Below are positions 17,380 through 27,841 of a DNA stretch of 55,298 nucleotides, piece after piece. The stretch is from Flavobacteriaceae bacterium (GTDB lineage: Bacteria > Bacteroidota > Bacteroidia > Flavobacteriales > Flavobacteriaceae). Every line of letters begins with the position of its first letter. Within the stretch, counting starts at the first letter, position 1. A program made the position numbers and the translations under genes. The DNA lies in NCBI GenBank assembly GCA_018608765.1, contig JABAYY010000080.1:1-55298 (forward strand), read 5' to 3'. The notes beneath the pieces were generated by a model. That model was given only the letters and a program-made list of their open reading frames with translations. It searched no databases and was not told the DNA's origin.

Positions 17380-18627
17380 ATGGAAGTTCTAAAAATAGCA
17401 ACAGCAGGAAGTGTCGATGATGGAAAAAGTACGCTTATAGGAAGACTGCTTTATGACACCAAATCACTGACCAGTGATAAAATTGAAGCAATCGAAAAAA
17501 CAAGCAAGCAAAAAGGGTATGACTACTTAGATTTTTCGCTTGCAACGGACGGTCTCGTCGCAGAAAGAGAGCAAGGAATCACCATCGATGTAGCTCATAT
17601 TTATTTCTCAACCGCCAATAAAAGTTACATTATTGCAGACACGCCAGGTCATGTGGAATATACAAGAAATATGATAACAGGCGCTTCAACATCGCAAGCA
17701 GCCATCATTCTTATTGATGCCAGAAAAGGTGTGATTGAACAAACCAAACGCCATTTTTTTATCAATAATTTATTACGTATCAAAGAAGTTGTAGTAGCGA
17801 TTAATAAAATGGATTTAGTGGATTTTTCTGAAGAAAAATATAATATCATAAAATCAGATTTTCAGCAATTATTAAAAGAACGCGATTATCAGGATCAGCG
17901 GATCACCTTCATTCCCGTTAGTGCTTTAAAAGGAGATAATGTTGTTCACGCTTCAGAAGCAATGACTTGGTATTCTGGTGAGACATTATTGGAACATTTA
18001 GAAGCCATAGATTTTAAAGATATTTATAATGTAGGAACACCAAGATTCCCAGTACAATCTGTGATCCGACCAAAAACAGAGGAATTTCATGATTTTAGAG
18101 GCTATGCAGGAAAAGTGTATGGTGGAGAACTCAGTATTAGCGATGGGGTATTGGCACTGCCGTCTAAAATCAAAACCAAAATCAAATCAATTTATTTTTA
18201 CGATCAAGAAGTACAAACAGCCTCAAGAAGATCATCGGTTACCATCACTTTAGAAGACGAGATTAATATCAGTCGTGGCGATATGATTACAAAGACCGAC
18301 AATCCTCCTGTGGTTGATAAACAATTCACAGCAAAAATAGCATGGATGGATCAGGATTCTTTAACTGTCGGAAATAAATATATAATCCAACATGGAGTCA
18401 ATAAAGTACTGGCGAAAGTTGATCGCATTCACCATACCATCAAAACAGATTTTTCAGGTATTATTGAAGGCGTTAGTCAGTTAGATTTAAACGATATCGC
18501 CCTCGTGTCTTTTAAACTCAACAAACCAATTTTCTATGATGCCTTTAAAAATCATAGAACTAACGGCTCTTTCATCATCATTGATCCGCAAACAAATACA
18601 ACTGCAGGCGCAGGATTCATCCAATAA
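17380..18627 (+). CDS. cysN: Sulfate adenylyltransferase subunit 1 (GTPase)
   Basis: CysN is the translation-factor-like GTPase that drives ATP sulfurylase. The 415-residue protein has the P-loop GSVDDGKST (10-18), DTPGH (87-91) and NKMD (142-145), followed by the two beta-barrel domains. There is no fused CysC domain at the C terminus, unlike the CysNC proteins of many bacteria. A 60-nt gap separates it from cysD, the longest in the operon, with no obvious promoter in it. Confidence 0.95.
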   Translation: MEVLKIATAGSVDDGKSTLIGRLLYDTKSLTSDKIEAIEKTSKQKGYDYLDFSLATDGLVAEREQGITIDVAHIYFSTANKSYIIADTPGHVEYTRNMITGASTSQAAIILIDARKGVIEQTKRHFFINNLLRIKEVVVAINKMDLVDFSEEKYNIIKSDFQQLLKERDYQDQRITFIPVSALKGDNVVHASEAMTWYSGETLLEHLEAIDFKDIYNVGTPRFPVQSVIRPKTEEFHDFRGYAGKVYGGELSISDGVLALPSKIKTKIKSIYFYDQEVQTASRRSSVTITLEDEINISRGDMITKTDNPPVVDKQFTAKIAWMDQDSLTVGNKYIIQHGVNKVLAKVDRIHHTIKTDFSGIIEGVSQLDLNDIALVSFKLNKPIFYDAFKNHRTNGSFIIIDPQTNTTAGAGFIQ

Positions 18628-18636
18628 GAAAAAAGA

Positions 18637-20724
18637 ATGCAAAGTTTTAGAACCGAAATAGAAAACCCAGTTGTTGAAAAGGACATCATTGAATTAGCTG
18701 ACAAGATTGAGCAATTTAAAGAAGGTAAACTCGACGAAGAAAAATTTAGAAGCCTGCGTCTCGCTAGAGGGGTATATGGACAACGCCAGCAAGGCGTGCA
18801 AATGATTCGAATTAAAATTCCTTATGGGAAAATATCAAGCCATCAATTGCATCGTATTTCAGAAGTCTCCGACGAATATTCTCGTGGTCGACTGCATATT
18901 ACAACCCGTCAAGACATTCAAATTCATTATGTCGATTTGAACCGTACCCCCGAACTTTGGGCAGAGTTAGAACGTGATAATGTTACTTTAAGAGAAGCCT
19001 GTGGAAATACCGTCAGAAATGTTACCGCTTCCGAAACAGCAGGTTTTGATATTGATGAACCCTTTGATGTATCGCCGTATGCCGATGCACTTTTTAAATT
19101 CTTTTTGAGAAATCCGATTTGTCAAGAAATGGGACGAAAATTCAAAGTTTCTTTTTCGTCCTCAGAAAAAGATACCGGTTTGTCTTACATTCACGATCTT
19201 GGTTTTATTGCTAAAATCCAAAATAACATTCGGGGTTTTAAAGTCATGATTGGTGGTGGATTGGGGTCTCAGCCGCGTCATGCAGATGAACTTTATAGCT
19301 TTTTGCCAACGGATCAAATCATACCGTTGATGGAAGGCGTATTGCGTGTTTTTGACCGCCATGGCGAACGTAAAAGCCGTTCCAAAGCCCGCATGAAATT
19401 TCTTCTCAAATCGATTGGTTTAGAAGCTTTCAGAACACTTATTGAAACAGAACAAAAGGCCATTGAGCACCAAAGTATTGCCATAAATCATGAAAACTTT
19501 CCGCTATCCAAGCCTGTTAAAATAGAAGCGCCTATCGTTCAAATAACAGATCAAAAGACTTTTGAATTATGGAAATCAACCAACTTGATTCCACAAAAAC
19601 AAACAGGTTATAAAGCCATTGGAATAAAAGTGTTACTCGGTGATTTTTACACCGACAAAGCAAGAGCATTGGCAGATTTAGTTGAAACTTATGCAGCAGG
19701 TGAATTGCGTTTGACCTTACGTCAAAACATAGTTATCCCTTTTGTGAGAGAAGATTTAATCCCTGTTGTTTACACCGAATTAGAGAAATTAGGATTTACG
19801 GAATTAGGGTATAATAAAGCCGTTGACATCACAGCATGTCCTGGGACAGACACCTGTAACTTAGGAATCTCTAGCAGTACCGGAATTGCACGTGAACTTG
19901 AAACCGTTATTAAAACAGAATATCCTGCATATCTAAACAACAAAGATTTAGTTATAAAAATTAGTGGATGTATGAATGCCTGTGGGCAGCATAATATGGC
20001 CAATATTGGCTTTCAAGGGATGTCCATAAAAACCAAAGATAGCCGTGTCGCTCCAGCACTTCAAGTGTTATTAGGGGGTGGGAACTCAGGAAATGGGAGC
20101 GGTCGATTTGCAGATAAAGTCATCAAAGTACCCAGCAAGCGAGGACCACAAGCCTTGCGGTTGATTCTTGATGATTATCAACTGAACTCGGATCATAATA
20201 CATTTTACGATTATTACACCATTCAAGGAGAGAAGTATTTTTATAACCTATTGAAACCACTATCCGATAGCACTAATTTGATAACAGATGATTATATTGA
20301 TTGGGGGACAAAGCACTCCTATCAAAAAGCCATTGGAATTGGCGAATGTGCTGGAGTCGTTATCGATTTAATCTCTACACTCTTTTTAGAAAGTGAAGAA
20401 AAGATAACCAATGCACGTGCCGATTTTGAAACAAAAGCCTACAACAACGCCATCTATTTTGCGTACAGCTCGATGGTCAATTCTGCCAAAGCATTGTTGC
20501 TATCAAAAGACCATTCTACAAATACACAGGCATCAATTATCAATCAATTTGATGAGGTCTTTGTATCTACAAATTTGATCTCTTTAGGCGCCACGTTTGC
20601 CGAGCTTATATATCAAATTAATAAAAACGAACCCTCAGAGTCATTTGCTAAAAACTACATTAATACAGCCAATGAATTTTTAACAACCGTAAAAGAATTT
20701 AGAAAAAATGATCTGGACACTTAA
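18637..20724 (+). CDS. Sulfite reductase hemoprotein with C-terminal HEPN-like domain
   Basis: Residues 1-540 form a siroheme/[4Fe-4S] sulfite (or nitrite) reductase: two ferredoxin-like half-domains (RLHITTRQDIQIHY and LRLTLRQNIVIPF), and the cluster ligands Cys401, Cys407, Cys445 and Cys449 in the C-x5-C and C-x3-C arrangement. Surrounding cys genes make sulfite the likely substrate. Residues from about 560 to 695 are an added all-helical module (AIYFAYSSMVNSAKALLL and following helices) that resembles a HEPN domain. The RxxxxH catalytic motif of RNase HEPNs is not visible, so a structural or binding role is more likely. Family members usually stop near 550-570 residues. The 3' end overlaps the next gene by 17 nt. 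Confidence 0.9.
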   Translation: MQSFRTEIENPVVEKDIIELADKIEQFKEGKLDEEKFRSLRLARGVYGQRQQGVQMIRIKIPYGKISSHQLHRISEVSDEYSRGRLHITTRQDIQIHYVDLNRTPELWAELERDNVTLREACGNTVRNVTASETAGFDIDEPFDVSPYADALFKFFLRNPICQEMGRKFKVSFSSSEKDTGLSYIHDLGFIAKIQNNIRGFKVMIGGGLGSQPRHADELYSFLPTDQIIPLMEGVLRVFDRHGERKSRSKARMKFLLKSIGLEAFRTLIETEQKAIEHQSIAINHENFPLSKPVKIEAPIVQITDQKTFELWKSTNLIPQKQTGYKAIGIKVLLGDFYTDKARALADLVETYAAGELRLTLRQNIVIPFVREDLIPVVYTELEKLGFTELGYNKAVDITACPGTDTCNLGISSSTGIARELETVIKTEYPAYLNNKDLVIKISGCMNACGQHNMANIGFQGMSIKTKDSRVAPALQVLLGGGNSGNGSGRFADKVIKVPSKRGPQALRLILDDYQLNSDHNTFYDYYTIQGEKYFYNLLKPLSDSTNLITDDYIDWGTKHSYQKAIGIGECAGVVIDLISTLFLESEEKITNARADFETKAYNNAIYFAYSSMVNSAKALLLSKDHSTNTQASIINQFDEVFVSTNLISLGATFAELIYQINKNEPSESFAKNYINTANEFLTTVKEFRKNDLDT

Positions 20725-21511
20725 TTCTATCGAACGGGTGTCTCGACATCCAAAATTGACAGTTGTGGGTGCAGGTCCTGGCGACCCAGAATTGATCACC
20801 TTAAAAGCCATCAAAGCCATCAGTACAGCAAATGTTATTTTATATGACGCACTCGTAAACAGTGAACTTTTAAAATATGCTTCGTCTCTATCTGAGAAGA
20901 TTTTTGTTGGAAAACGTCGGGGTTGCTACTCATACCAACAAGAGCAAATCAACGATTTGATTGTTGCAAAAGCACAGCGTCATGGACATGTTGTAAGACT
21001 CAAAGGAGGGGACTCTTTTGTGTTTGGCCGTGGCTCTGAAGAAATTGAATTTGCGCAACAAAATGACTTACAAACGGAAATAGTTCCAGGGATATCCTCT
21101 GCTTTGGCAGTGCCCTCAGGTCAAGGAATCCCTTTAACAAGGCGCCACGTTTCTGAAAGTTTTTGGGTTCTCACAGGCACGACCAAAATGCACCAACTTT
21201 CTTCTGACATTTTAATAGCTGCCCAATCAACAGCAACCATTGTCATATTAATGGGAATGGGAAAGTTAAACGAAATAGTCAATGTGTTTTCTCAAGCAGG
21301 AAAAGAACACACACCCGTTGCCATCATTCAAAACGGAACAACAGATCATGAAAAATCGGGCTTTGGAACAATTCAAACAATCGAGTCTGTTGCGGCAGAA
21401 CAGCAACTAAGTTCTCCAGCCATTATTGTGATTGGGGACGTCGTTTCCAACAGAGTTCAATTGGATTCCATTTCAAAAGAAGTACAAATCGATTCTTTAA
21501 TACACCACTAA
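20708..21511 (+). CDS. cobA: Uroporphyrinogen-III C-methyltransferase (SUMT)
   Basis: SUMT methylates uroporphyrinogen III twice with SAM to give precorrin-2, the first step to siroheme, the cofactor of the preceding sulfite reductase. The 267-residue protein has VVGAGPGDPELITLKA, YDALV, the VRLKGGDSFVFGRGSEE motif and GIPLTRR. The first 12 or so residues before KLTVVGAGPG are not conserved; the real start could be slightly later, but the overlap of 17 nt with the upstream gene is compatible with coupling. It shares one base with the next gene. Confidence 0.94.
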   Translation: MIWTLNSIERVSRHPKLTVVGAGPGDPELITLKAIKAISTANVILYDALVNSELLKYASSLSEKIFVGKRRGCYSYQQEQINDLIVAKAQRHGHVVRLKGGDSFVFGRGSEEIEFAQQNDLQTEIVPGISSALAVPSGQGIPLTRRHVSESFWVLTGTTKMHQLSSDILIAAQSTATIVILMGMGKLNEIVNVFSQAGKEHTPVAIIQNGTTDHEKSGFGTIQTIESVAAEQQLSSPAIIVIGDVVSNRVQLDSISKEVQIDSLIHH

Positions 21512-22101
21512 TGGAAACTAGAAACAACTTGTACCCAATTTTTCTAAAAGCAAAGGCGCTTCATGTCCTTATTATAGGGGGTGGAAATGTGGCAGAAGAG
21601 AAATTACATTTCTTATTAAAATCGAGCCCAGATGCAAAAGTGACGATTGTATCTCCAATGTTTAGAGAAGGCACATTGGCTTTAGCTAAATCTTTTGATG
21701 TTGAGTTAATACACGACACCTATAACGATTCCTATTTAAAAGGCAAGCACTTGGTGATTGCAACCACAGACGTTCCGGACGTGAATGTTGCTGTTTATAA
21801 CGATTGCAAAGCCCGCCATATTTTAGTCAATGTTGCCGACAACCCGCCTTATTGTGATTTTTATATGGGTGGAATAGTCACCAAAGGCCATGTTAAAATT
21901 GCTATTTCAACCAACGGTCAATCGCCCACCACGGCAAAACGCTTGCGTCAATTTTTTGAAGATGTCATCCCTGAAGATGTGGATGATTTGGTTCAGAATT
22001 TAAATGAATTTAGAAAAACAATTAAAGGTGATTTTGAGCAGAAAGTTCAAACGCTTAATGAATTTACAAAAGGATTAATTAGTAAAAAACAAACAAAATG
22101 A
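21511..22101 (+). CDS. Precorrin-2 dehydrogenase / sirohydrochlorin ferrochelatase (Met8-like)
   Basis: This 196-residue protein matches the N-terminal half of CysG: the NAD-binding IIGGGNVAEEKLHFLL, ATTDVPDVNVAVY, NVADNPPYCDFYMGG and the AISTNGQSPTTAKRLRQ segment. It oxidises precorrin-2 to sirohydrochlorin and probably inserts iron, completing siroheme. In enterobacteria this is fused to SUMT; here the two are separate, with a TAATG overlap before it and an ATGA overlap after it. Confidence 0.92.
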   Translation: METRNNLYPIFLKAKALHVLIIGGGNVAEEKLHFLLKSSPDAKVTIVSPMFREGTLALAKSFDVELIHDTYNDSYLKGKHLVIATTDVPDVNVAVYNDCKARHILVNVADNPPYCDFYMGGIVTKGHVKIAISTNGQSPTTAKRLRQFFEDVIPEDVDDLVQNLNEFRKTIKGDFEQKVQTLNEFTKGLISKKQTK

Positions 22102-23147
22102 TTCAAACAGATATTTTAATAATAGGCGCAGGACCTACGGGACTTTTTACCGTTTTTGAAGCTGGACTGCTAAAACTGAGATGTCATATTATAGATGCAC
22201 TTCCGCAAGCAGGAGGGCAGTGTTCAGAACTATACCCAAAAAAACCCATTTATGATATTCCAGGGTTTCCTGAAATATTAGCGGGAGACCTTACTGAAAA
22301 TTTAATAGAACAAGGAAAGCAATTTGAGCCAGGTTTTACACTAGGTGAGCGTGCAGACACCATTAAAAAACTCGAAGATGGTAGTTTTATTGTCACCACC
22401 AATAAAGGCACAAAACACGCCGCGCCAATTATCGCAATAGCAGGTGGCTTAGGCTCTTTTGAACCTCGAAAACCAGATCTTGAAAATCTTGATTTTTATG
22501 AAAATAAAGGCCTTAATTATTTTATTAAAGACCCAGAAGTGTACCGCGATAAGCGTGTTGTCATTTCTGGAGGTGGCGATTCTGCTTTAGATTGGAGTAT
22601 TTTTTTAACAGACGTTGCCAAAGAGGTTACCTTGATTCATCGCCGTAATGAATTCAGAGGCGCCTTGGATTCTTTAGAAAAAGTACAAGACTTGACGGCT
22701 TCAGGAAAAATTAATCTCATCACTCCTGCGGTGGTTACCAAAATAGGTGGAGAAGATAATGTCCAACATGTAGTCGTTACCAAAGATGGTGAAGATACCC
22801 AAATTGAAACCGATTGTTTTATTCCATTATTTGGACTGTCTCCCAAACTAGGTCCTATTGGTAAATGGGGTCTTGAGATCGAAAAAAACGCCATTAAAGT
22901 AGATACACTCGATTACCAAACAAACATCCCAGGCATTTTTGCAATTGGAGATGTCAATACCTATCCAGGAAAATTAAAACTCATTCTTTGTGGATTTCAT
23001 GAAGCAACGCTCATGTGTCAAGCAGCCTATAAAATACTCAACCCTGGTAAACGATTTGTTTTAAAATACACCACAGTCAGTGGAATTGATGGATTTGATG
23101 GCAGTCGGAAAGAAGCCCCAAAAGCGGTTGTAAAAGCATTAGCATAA
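22098..23147 (+). CDS. Ferredoxin-NADP reductase, thioredoxin-reductase-like type
   Basis: A 349-residue FAD- and NADPH-binding protein with GAGPTG (FAD), QAGGQCSELYPKKPIYDIPGFP and ISGGGDSALDW (NADPH), and GDVNTYPGKLK near the C terminus. It lacks the redox CxxC of thioredoxin reductase, which places it with the TrxR-like ferredoxin-NADP reductases of Bacillus and Chlorobium. In this operon its likely task is to supply electrons, through ferredoxin, to the sulfite reductase, since no CysJ flavoprotein is present. That role is inferred from context. It overlaps the upstream gene by four bases. Confidence 0.9.
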   Translation: MIQTDILIIGAGPTGLFTVFEAGLLKLRCHIIDALPQAGGQCSELYPKKPIYDIPGFPEILAGDLTENLIEQGKQFEPGFTLGERADTIKKLEDGSFIVTTNKGTKHAAPIIAIAGGLGSFEPRKPDLENLDFYENKGLNYFIKDPEVYRDKRVVISGGGDSALDWSIFLTDVAKEVTLIHRRNEFRGALDSLEKVQDLTASGKINLITPAVVTKIGGEDNVQHVVVTKDGEDTQIETDCFIPLFGLSPKLGPIGKWGLEIEKNAIKVDTLDYQTNIPGIFAIGDVNTYPGKLKLILCGFHEATLMCQAAYKILNPGKRFVLKYTTVSGIDGFDGSRKEAPKAVVKALA

Positions 23148-23171
23148 ATATTTAGAAAAACTCAATTTAGG

Positions 23172-24173
23172 ATGTCAAACATTTATAACGAATTACAAAA
23201 ACGAATCTTGATTTTAGATGGTGCCATGGGTACCATGCTTCAAGATTATAATTTTTCTGAAGAAGATTATAGAGGGGAACGTTTTAAAGACTACCCAACC
23301 TCTCTAAAAGGAAACAATGATCTATTGAGTTTGACACAACCCGATGCTATTGCCGAAATTCATCGTAAATATTTTGATGCTGGTGCCGATATTGTGGAAA
23401 CAAACACCTTTTCAGGCACCTCCATAGCCATGGCAGATTACGACATGGAAAATTTAGTTTACGAATTGAATTATGAGTCTGCTAAAATAGCCAAACATAT
23501 TGCAGATCAATTCACAACATCCGAACCCCACAAACCACGGTTTGTTGCGGGGAGTATTGGCCCAACAAATAAAACAGCGAGTTTATCGCCTGATGTCAAC
23601 CGTCCTGAATACCGTGCCATTACGTTTGATGAATTACGTGTTTCGTATAAACTTCAAGTGGAGGCTCTCATCGATGGGGGTGTCGATTTATTGTTGGTAG
23701 AAACGATATTTGATACCTTAAATGCCAAAGCCGCTTTGTTTGCAATTGAAGAAGTAAAAGAAGAACGGGCTATTGATATTCCAATCATGGTTTCAGGAAC
23801 GATTACAGACGCTTCGGGCCGTACGCTTTCTGGGCAAACGGTTGAAGCATTTTTGGCTTCAGTTTCTCATATTCCGCTTCTGAGTGTTGGGTTTAATTGT
23901 GCTTTGGGAGCTGATCAACTCCGAACGTACTTGCAACGGCTTTCCAACGAAACAACTTTTCATACTTCCGCACATCCCAATGCAGGATTGCCAAATGCTT
24001 TTGGCGAATATGAAGAAACGCCAGAAGAAATGACCGCCTTTATTGAAGCTTATTTTAAAGACGATTTAATCAATGTCATTGGGGGCTGTTGCGGCACCAA
24101 TCCAGCGCATATCAAGTCGATTTTTGAAGCGTCTCAAAATTATAAACCACGCCAACTCAAACACCAACAGTAA
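23172..24173 (+). CDS. metH: Methionine synthase, homocysteine-binding module (split MetH part 1)
   Basis: A 333-residue protein equal to the N-terminal homocysteine-binding barrel of cobalamin-dependent methionine synthase. It begins with the family motif [11 protein letters not shown] and carries the zinc ligands Cys243 (GFNCALG), Cys306 and Cys307 (GGCCGTNP). The barrel is complete and ends cleanly; the next gene begins in a TAATG overlap with the pterin-binding module, so this is an organised split and not a damaged metH. I believe split MetH is usual in flavobacteria. Confidence 0.93.
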   Translation: MSNIYNELQKRILILDGAMGTMLQDYNFSEEDYRGERFKDYPTSLKGNNDLLSLTQPDAIAEIHRKYFDAGADIVETNTFSGTSIAMADYDMENLVYELNYESAKIAKHIADQFTTSEPHKPRFVAGSIGPTNKTASLSPDVNRPEYRAITFDELRVSYKLQVEALIDGGVDLLLVETIFDTLNAKAALFAIEEVKEERAIDIPIMVSGTITDASGRTLSGQTVEAFLASVSHIPLLSVGFNCALGADQLRTYLQRLSNETTFHTSAHPNAGLPNAFGEYEETPEEMTAFIEAYFKDDLINVIGGCCGTNPAHIKSIFEASQNYKPRQLKHQQ

Positions 24174-26851
24174 TGGAGAGTGACTGTCAAAAATATCTGA
24201 CCCTTTCTGGACTAGAACCCTTGGTGGTGACTCCAGAATCCAATTTTGTAAACGTTGGTGAACGTACCAATGTGACAGGATCAAGGAAATTTTTGAGGTT
24301 AATCAAAGAAGAAAAATACGAAGAAGCCTTGTCTGTTGCTAGAGATCAAGTAGATGGAGGGGCACAGATTATCGACGTCAATATGGACGAAGGCATGTTA
24401 GACGGCGTTCATGCAATGATTACCTTTTTGAATCTCATTGCTTCTGAACCTGATATTTCCAGAGTGCCCATTATGATTGACAGTTCTAAATGGGAAATCA
24501 TTGAAGCAGGTTTACAAGTCGTGCAAGGAAAATGTGTGGTCAATTCCATAAGTCTTAAGGAAGGCGAACAAGAATTTATCCGTCAAGCCAAATTAGTCAA
24601 TCGCTATGGGGCAGCGGTGATTGTGATGGCTTTTGATGAAACTGGACAGGCCGATACCTACCAACGCCGAATAGACATCTGTAAACGCTCTTATGATATT
24701 TTAGTGGAGATTGTAAAATTTGCTCCTCAAGACATTATTTTTGACCCCAATATATTCCCCGTTGCTACCGGGATGGACGAACACCGAAAAAACGCTTTAG
24801 ACTTTTTTCAAGCTACCAAATGGATTCGTACCAACTTGCCTTATGCCAATGTTTCTGGCGGGGTGAGTAATGTCTCATTTTCATTTCGAGGCAATAACAT
24901 TGTCCGAGAAGCCATCAACTCAGCATTTCTATTTCACGCGATTAAAAACGGTATGAATATAGGGATTGTGAATCCAACCATGTTAGAGATTTATGATGAG
25001 ATTCCTAAAGATTTATTGGAGTGTGTAGAAGATGTTTTGTTTGATCGAAAAGACGATGCAACTGAACGTCTTTTGGACTTGGCAGAAACCTTAAAAGGGC
25101 AAAAAAATGATGTTGAAGTCGCTGTTTTAGAATGGCGAAATAAATCGTTGCAAGAACGCATCACTCATGGATTGGTCAAAGGAATTGATGCCTTTATTGT
25201 GGAAGACGTTGAAGAAGCAAGACAAATAGCCCAAAAACCAATTGAGGTGATTGAAGGTCATCTAATGATTGGGATGAATGTGGTGGGCGATTTATTTGGA
25301 AGTGGTAAAATGTTTTTACCACAAGTGGTCAAATCCGCTCGTGTGATGAAGCGTGCCGTAGCATATTTACAACCCTTTATAGAAGCCGAAAAAGAAGGGA
25401 AAGTTGAATATGCAGGTAAAATATTAATGGCGACCGTTAAAGGCGATGTGCATGATATTGGAAAAAATATTGTGAGCGTTGTTTTAGGGTGTAATAACTA
25501 TGAGATTGTTGATTTGGGTGTGATGGTTCCACCAGAAAAAATCATTGAAACCGCCATCAAAGAGCAAGTAGATATAATTGGGCTCAGTGGACTCATCACG
25601 CCATCCTTAGATGAGATGGTCTATGTATCCAAAGAAATGGAAAAAACCGATCTCACTATCCCTCTAATGATTGGAGGCGCTACAACTTCCAAAGCCCATG
25701 CGGCGGTAAAGATTGCTCCGCATTATAGCAACACAGTCATTCATGTCAACGATGCCTCCAGAGCTGTGACTGTGGTCGGGGATTTACTCAAAAAAGACAA
25801 TCAACAACATCTTAGTGATTTGAGAGCATCCTACGATGCCTTTAGAGAACAGTTTTTGAGTAGAACTAGGCAAAAGGAATACATTTCTATTACTGAAGCC
25901 CGTTCCAAAAAATATAAAATTCAATGGGATCAAACGAGCATTGTGAAACCCAAAACATTAGGGATTCAAGTCCTCAATGATTTTGACCTCACAAAACTCG
26001 AAGCATTTATCGATTGGAGTCCCTTTTTTAGAAGTTGGGACCTTCATGGAAAATACCCCAACATATTAACAGATGATGTTGTAGGAGAACAAGCCACCGA
26101 ATTGTTTAAAGATGCCCAAGAATTATTACAGCGCATTTTTTCAGAGAAACTATTGGGTGCCAAAGCTGTTTTTGGATTGTTTCCAGCCAATACTGTAAGG
26201 GACGATGATATTGAAATTTACGACGAAAATGGAACTACACAACACACCTTTTTAACCCTGCGTCAGCAACTAAAAAAACGGGCAGAAGTTCCCAACATCG
26301 CACTGTCTGATTTTATTGCGCCAAAATCTTCAGGACAAACCGATTATATGGGTTGTTTTTGTGTGAGTACAGGATTTGGAACGAAAGCACTTGCCGACGA
26401 CTTTGAGGCAGATCATGATGATTATAATTCTATTATGATCAAAGCATTGGCAGACCGATTGGCAGAGGCTTTTGCGGAGTATTTACACAAAGAAGTCCGG
26501 ATGAATCACTGGGGGTATGCTGCCGATGAAAGTTTATCCAATACCGATTTAATTAAAGAAAGTTACAAAGGCATCCGTCCCGCGCCTGGCTATCCTGCCT
26601 GTCCAGATCATTTGGAGAAACAAACCATCTGGAAACTTCTGGAAGTCGAACAACAGATAGGAGTGGAGCTCACCGAAAGCTTGGCCATGTGGCCAGCCGC
26701 GAGTGTGAGTGGGTATTATTTTGGAAACCCTGAAGCCAAATATTTTGGATTGGGGAAAATTACCGAAGATCAATTAATAGACTATTCAAAACGAAGAAAC
26801 ATAAGTATAGAAGATGCGCGAAAATGGTTAAACCCAAATTTAGCAAACTAA
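24173..26851 (+). CDS. metH: Methionine synthase, folate, cobalamin and activation modules (split MetH part 2)
   Basis: An 892-residue protein holding the rest of MetH: the pterin-binding barrel (about 25-290, with [14 protein letters not shown] and [12 protein letters not shown]), the cobalamin cap and Rossmann domain (about 320-550, axial His427 in GDVHDIGKN), and the SAM-dependent reactivation domain (about 580-892, [12 protein letters not shown]). It moves a methyl group from methyl-tetrahydrofolate to homocysteine together with the upstream 333-residue module. Cobalamin is required, so uptake or synthesis must be encoded elsewhere. metF, which makes its folate substrate, follows after 10 nt. 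Confidence 0.95.
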   Translation: MESDCQKYLTLSGLEPLVVTPESNFVNVGERTNVTGSRKFLRLIKEEKYEEALSVARDQVDGGAQIIDVNMDEGMLDGVHAMITFLNLIASEPDISRVPIMIDSSKWEIIEAGLQVVQGKCVVNSISLKEGEQEFIRQAKLVNRYGAAVIVMAFDETGQADTYQRRIDICKRSYDILVEIVKFAPQDIIFDPNIFPVATGMDEHRKNALDFFQATKWIRTNLPYANVSGGVSNVSFSFRGNNIVREAINSAFLFHAIKNGMNIGIVNPTMLEIYDEIPKDLLECVEDVLFDRKDDATERLLDLAETLKGQKNDVEVAVLEWRNKSLQERITHGLVKGIDAFIVEDVEEARQIAQKPIEVIEGHLMIGMNVVGDLFGSGKMFLPQVVKSARVMKRAVAYLQPFIEAEKEGKVEYAGKILMATVKGDVHDIGKNIVSVVLGCNNYEIVDLGVMVPPEKIIETAIKEQVDIIGLSGLITPSLDEMVYVSKEMEKTDLTIPLMIGGATTSKAHAAVKIAPHYSNTVIHVNDASRAVTVVGDLLKKDNQQHLSDLRASYDAFREQFLSRTRQKEYISITEARSKKYKIQWDQTSIVKPKTLGIQVLNDFDLTKLEAFIDWSPFFRSWDLHGKYPNILTDDVVGEQATELFKDAQELLQRIFSEKLLGAKAVFGLFPANTVRDDDIEIYDENGTTQHTFLTLRQQLKKRAEVPNIALSDFIAPKSSGQTDYMGCFCVSTGFGTKALADDFEADHDDYNSIMIKALADRLAEAFAEYLHKEVRMNHWGYAADESLSNTDLIKESYKGIRPAPGYPACPDHLEKQTIWKLLEVEQQIGVELTESLAMWPAASVSGYYFGNPEAKYFGLGKITEDQLIDYSKRRNISIEDARKWLNPNLAN

Positions 26852-26861
26852 ACAGCCAACT

Positions 26862-27815
26862 ATGAAAGTTACAGATCATTTAAAACATGCCAACGGAAAG
26901 ACCTTGTTTTCTTTTGAAATTATTCCACCAAAAAAAGGAAAAAATATTCAGGAGTTATACGACAATATTGATCCATTGATAGAATTCAACCCTCCATTTA
27001 TTGATGTTACCACGTCTAGAGAGGAGTATATTTATATTGAGAAAAAAGGATTGTTTGATCGAAAAATTACGAGAATGCGTCCAGGAACTTTGGGGATTTG
27101 TGCGGCCATCAAACACAAATATGAGGTAGATACCATTCCGCATGTCCTTTGTGGGGGATTTACCAAAGAAGAAACAGAGTATCTGCTGGTGGATTGTCAT
27201 TATTTAGGGATCAATAATGTGATGGCGCTTCGTGGCGATGCTATGCCCCATCAAAAATATTTTGAACCTACCAAAGGAGGACATCCTTATGCAACAGACT
27301 TGGTGCAACAAATAAACAAATTAAATAAAGGAACCTATTTACACGATGTTGTAGAGGTGGACAACAAGTCTGATTTTTGTATTGGTGTAGCGGGCTATCC
27401 TGAAAAACACATTGAATCTCCGTCTTTACATTCGGATTTGTTGCGGTTAAAAGAGAAAGTGGACGCTGGAGCCGATTATGTGGTCACTCAAATGTTTTTT
27501 GATAATCAACGTTATTTTGAATTTGTAAATAAAGCACGAGAAATGGGAATTACAATTCCGATTATTCCAGGCATCAAACCTTTGGCCATTCAAAAGCATT
27601 TACAATTATTACCTCAAGTTTTTAAAATAGACCTGCCAGAGGCACTCATCAAAGAAGTTAATGGCTGTAGCTCTAATGCTCAAATAAGACAAGTGGGGGT
27701 CGAATGGGCCATTCAGCAATCCAAAGAATTACTTGATTTTGGGGTGCCGGTATTGCATTATTATTCGATGGGAAAAAGTGATAATATCAAAGCCATTGCT
27801 TCGCAGTTGTTTTAA
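26862..27815 (+). CDS. metF: Methylenetetrahydrofolate reductase
   Basis: MetF reduces 5,10-methylene- to 5-methyl-tetrahydrofolate with a flavin and NAD(P)H, feeding methionine synthase. The 317-residue barrel shows the N-terminal FEIIPPKKG, GICAAIKHKY, VMALRGDAMPH, AGYPEKH and DYVVTQMFFDNQRYFEF motifs. It is the last gene of the operon, and a strong hairpin follows. Confidence 0.95.
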   Translation: MKVTDHLKHANGKTLFSFEIIPPKKGKNIQELYDNIDPLIEFNPPFIDVTTSREEYIYIEKKGLFDRKITRMRPGTLGICAAIKHKYEVDTIPHVLCGGFTKEETEYLLVDCHYLGINNVMALRGDAMPHQKYFEPTKGGHPYATDLVQQINKLNKGTYLHDVVEVDNKSDFCIGVAGYPEKHIESPSLHSDLLRLKEKVDAGADYVVTQMFFDNQRYFEFVNKAREMGITIPIIPGIKPLAIQKHLQLLPQVFKIDLPEALIKEVNGCSSNAQIRQVGVEWAIQQSKELLDFGVPVLHYYSMGKSDNIKAIASQLF

Positions 27816-27841
27816 TAGCACTCTTAGAGTCTTATAATAAA

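Noticed and set aside
23172-26851. metH broken by a frameshift
   Set aside because: Both frames are complete, meet at a domain border and are joined by an organised TAATG overlap.
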